Assembly: GCA_937877605.1 (NCBI GenBank)
Contig: CALFJA010000069.1
Coordinates: forward strand, 1 to 39,667
Length of the DNA: 39,667 bases
Reading direction: 5' to 3'
DNA from: an uncultured Prevotellaceae bacterium
GTDB lineage: Bacteria; Bacteroidota; Bacteroidia; Bacteroidales; Bacteroidaceae
Shown: piece after piece, positions 37,908 through 39,667 of the stretch
Position numbering within the stretch: position 1 is the stretch's first letter
How the letters are laid out: every line of letters begins with the position of its first letter
Translations under genes and position numbers: made by a program
The notes under the pieces: generated by a model
Told to the model about the DNA's origin: nothing
Databases searched by the model: none
The model's input: the letters and a program-made list of their open reading frames with translations, nothing else

Positions 37908-37940
37908 TGTGCCACAATTAACGCATTTTTAGTATTTTTG
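37908..37940 (+). promoter_or_regulatory. Promoter of surE-lpxB
   Basis: TTG (37908-37910), 22 nt, then TATTTTTG (37933-37940). The 21-nt leader is A-rich. Confidence 0.6.
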
Positions 37941-37961
37941 TAGAGTAAAACAAAAGCAGCT

Positions 37962-38750
37962 ATGAAAGACAAGCGTCCCTTTATCTTAATTTCCAACGAC
38001 GACGGTTACCAGGCAAACGGCATTCGTGCCTTGGTAGACATGCTCCGCGACATGGCCGATATCCTTGTGTGTGCGCCCGACTCGGGGCGGTCGGGTTATG
38101 CGTGTGCCTTTTCGGCAGTGCCGCCTCTGCACATTGTCCGGCGCGACAATATGGGCGATGGGGTGGAGGTGTGGTCCTGTTCCGGCACGCCCGTCGACTG
38201 TGTGAAGGTGGCTTGCGACGAATTGTGCCGCGAGCGGAAGCCCGACCTCATCATAGGCGGTATCAACCACGGTGCCAACAACACCATCAACTGCCACTAT
38301 TCGGGAACCGTCGGTATTGCCATCGAGGGTACCATGAAGTACATTCCATCGCTGGCTTTCTCCAGTTGCTACTTCGACCCCAATGCCGACCTCTCTCCGC
38401 TGCGTCCCTATGTGCGGCAGGTGGTGGCCCAGACGCTGCAGCGCGGCCTGCCCAAGGGCATTTTCCTGAATGTGAATTTCCCCGCACAAAGCGAGTTCAA
38501 GGGTGTGAAGGTGTGCCGCATGGGCTACGGACGCTGGGTGGACGAGGTGGAGAAGCGTCGCCATCCGCGTGGGCATGACTACTTCTGGATGGTAGGCCGT
38601 TATGTGAACGACGAGCCGGATGCCACCGATACTGATGAATGGACTGTGAACCAAGGCTATGTGGTCATTACTCCCACCGACATAGATGTGACCGCCTACC
38701 GGTTCTTTGACGAGCTGGAGCACTGGGATTTGCTGCAGGACGGCTTGTAG
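37962..38750 (+). CDS. surE: 5'/3'-Nucleotidase SurE
   Basis: 262 aa. Metal-dependent nucleoside monophosphate phosphatase. FILISNDDGYQANGIRAL carries the conserved NDD (Asp13-Asp14). VCAPDSGRSGYACAFS, SCSGTPVDCVKVACDEL, PDLIIGGINHGANN and YSGTVGIAIEGTMKYIPSLA are all family signatures. The C-terminal QGYVVITPTDIDVTAYRFFD also matches. Cytoplasmic. Divergent from parA and 32 bp upstream of lpxB, a neighbour pair common in Bacteroidetes. Confidence 0.95.
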   Translation: MKDKRPFILISNDDGYQANGIRALVDMLRDMADILVCAPDSGRSGYACAFSAVPPLHIVRRDNMGDGVEVWSCSGTPVDCVKVACDELCRERKPDLIIGGINHGANNTINCHYSGTVGIAIEGTMKYIPSLAFSSCYFDPNADLSPLRPYVRQVVAQTLQRGLPKGIFLNVNFPAQSEFKGVKVCRMGYGRWVDEVEKRRHPRGHDYFWMVGRYVNDEPDATDTDEWTVNQGYVVITPTDIDVTAYRFFDELEHWDLLQDGL

Positions 38751-38782
38751 TCTTCAACCAACAACCTTTAACCATCCACGCT

Positions 38783-39667
38783 ATGAAATACTATCTGATA
38801 GTGGGCGAGGCCAGCGGCGACCTCCATGCGAGCCACCTCATGCGCTCGCTGCGAGCCAACGACCCCAAGGCCGACTTCCGTTTCTTCGGCGGCGACCTGA
38901 TGACGGCCGTGGGAGGCACGCGCGTACGCCACTTCAAGGAACTGGCATACATGGGCTTCATTCCTGTGCTGCTGCACCTGCCGACCATCTTCCGCAACAT
39001 GTCTATGTGCAAGAAAGACATCGTCCGCTGGAAACCCGATGTGGTTATCCTGGTCGACTACCCGGGGTTCAATCTCGACATAGCCAAATATGTATCACGG
39101 CATACGCGCATTCCGGTCTACTACTACATCTCTCCCAAGATATGGGCATGGAAGGAGTGGCGCATCCGGAGCATAAAGAAGCATGTTCGCGAACTGTTCT
39201 CCATCCTTCCGTTTGAGGTGGACTTCTTCGAGCGCAAGCATCATTATCCCATTCACTATGTGGGCAATCCCACCGCCGACGAGGTGCGCCAGTTCAAGGA
39301 AAGGTATGCTGAGGACTTCCCACAGTTTGCCGCCCGCCACTCCTTACCTTCGGAAAAGCCTGTGATTGCCCTGCTGGCCGGCAGTCGCAAGCAGGAAATA
39401 AAGGACAACCTGCCTGCCATGATAGAGGCGTCGGAGCACCTGAAAGACTATCAGTTGGTGCTGGCGGGTGCCCCGTCGATCGAAGACGGCTATTATGCTC
39501 CCTTCATCGAGGGACGAAATGTCTCGCTGGTGCGGAACGACACCTATGCGTTGCTGTCCCATTCAACGGCGGCATTGGTCACCAGCGGCACCGCCACGCT
39601 CGAGACGGCACTCTTCCGCGTACCCCAGGTGGTCTGCTACGAGACTCCTATCAAGCATATCGTGCGC
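38783..39667 (+). CDS. lpxB: Lipid-A-disaccharide synthase, N-terminal part
   Basis: Partial: 295 codons from the ATG at 38783 to the window edge without a stop. MKYYLIVGEASGDLHASHLM carries the hallmark GEASGD. YMGFIPVLLHLPTIFRNM, VVILVDYPGFNLDIAKYV, YYYISPKIWAWKEWRI, FSILPFEVDFFE, HYVGNPTADEVRQ and ALLAGSRKQEIKDNLPAMIE follow in family order. The enzyme joins UDP-2,3-diacylglucosamine to lipid X to form the lipid A disaccharide at the inner face of the inner membrane. Probably co-transcribed with surE. Confidence 0.95.
   Translation, partial: MKYYLIVGEASGDLHASHLMRSLRANDPKADFRFFGGDLMTAVGGTRVRHFKELAYMGFIPVLLHLPTIFRNMSMCKKDIVRWKPDVVILVDYPGFNLDIAKYVSRHTRIPVYYYISPKIWAWKEWRIRSIKKHVRELFSILPFEVDFFERKHHYPIHYVGNPTADEVRQFKERYAEDFPQFAARHSLPSEKPVIALLAGSRKQEIKDNLPAMIEASEHLKDYQLVLAGAPSIEDGYYAPFIEGRNVSLVRNDTYALLSHSTAALVTSGTATLETALFRVPQVVCYETPIKHIVR

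Overview
The window reads as a chromosomal segment of a Bacteroidales bacterium, most likely a member of the Prevotellaceae. The evidence is Bacteroidetes-type promoters (TAnnTTTG at -7, often with a TTG/TTTG about 20 nt upstream) before most transcription units, a SusC/SusD pair, meso-diaminopimelate dehydrogenase, a eukaryotic-type single-chain glycyl-tRNA synthetase, a myo-inositol-phosphate synthase, and the run parA-parB-DUF5683-lytic transglycosylase-rsh diverging from surE-lpxB. Base composition looks about 50-57% GC in most genes and nearer 43% in rsh, judged from sample lines only. No phage, integrase or IS transposase is visible.

Layout. 1-4827 (minus): etfB, a broken DUF559 endonuclease ORF, etfA, acyl-CoA dehydrogenase and the 5' end of an NhaD-type antiporter. 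5136-12600 (plus): ddh, a sodium:solute symporter, a small FMN-binding protein, a possible 27-codon ORF, SusC and SusD, closed by a strong terminator. 12623-16604 (minus): a SemiSWEET-like protein and three secreted proteins (C1-type aminopeptidase, endonuclease/exonuclease/phosphatase protein, unknown). 17229-18332 (plus): asd. 18475-18776: a possible small RNA and tRNA-Leu(UAG). 18867-23669 (minus): parC, a DUF3316-like outer-membrane protein and an S41 peptidase lipoprotein. 23974-27641 (plus): glyS, an FKBP lipoprotein and myo-inositol-phosphate synthase. 27650-29791 (minus): aquaporin Z, then a FucP-like MFS transporter. 29898-31712 (plus): a 5'-nucleotidase split into two secreted polypeptides, C-terminal half first. 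31718-37890 (minus): parA, parB, DUF5683, lytic transglycosylase and rsh. 37933-39667 (plus): surE and the start of lpxB.

How the genes fit together: ETF and the acyl-CoA dehydrogenase form one redox module. asd and ddh supply steps to lysine and meso-DAP, and the transglycosylase trims the peptidoglycan that contains DAP. SusCD and the symporter could move one solute across both membranes. parAB and parC act in chromosome segregation, rsh in the stringent response, and lpxB in lipid A synthesis.

The parts least explained by known genes are repeats. (1) A DUF559 endonuclease ORF with an in-frame stop sits between etfB and etfA, flanked by inverted copies of a GC-rich palindrome; one copy lies inside etfA and is translated. 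(2) Three copies of a ~95-bp element with imperfect inverted ends occupy three of the five divergent intergenic regions. (3) Five gene gaps are filled by different short tandem runs that abut the next start codon and are A-rich on the coding strand. The first two may be undescribed small elements; none of the three is a proven system.
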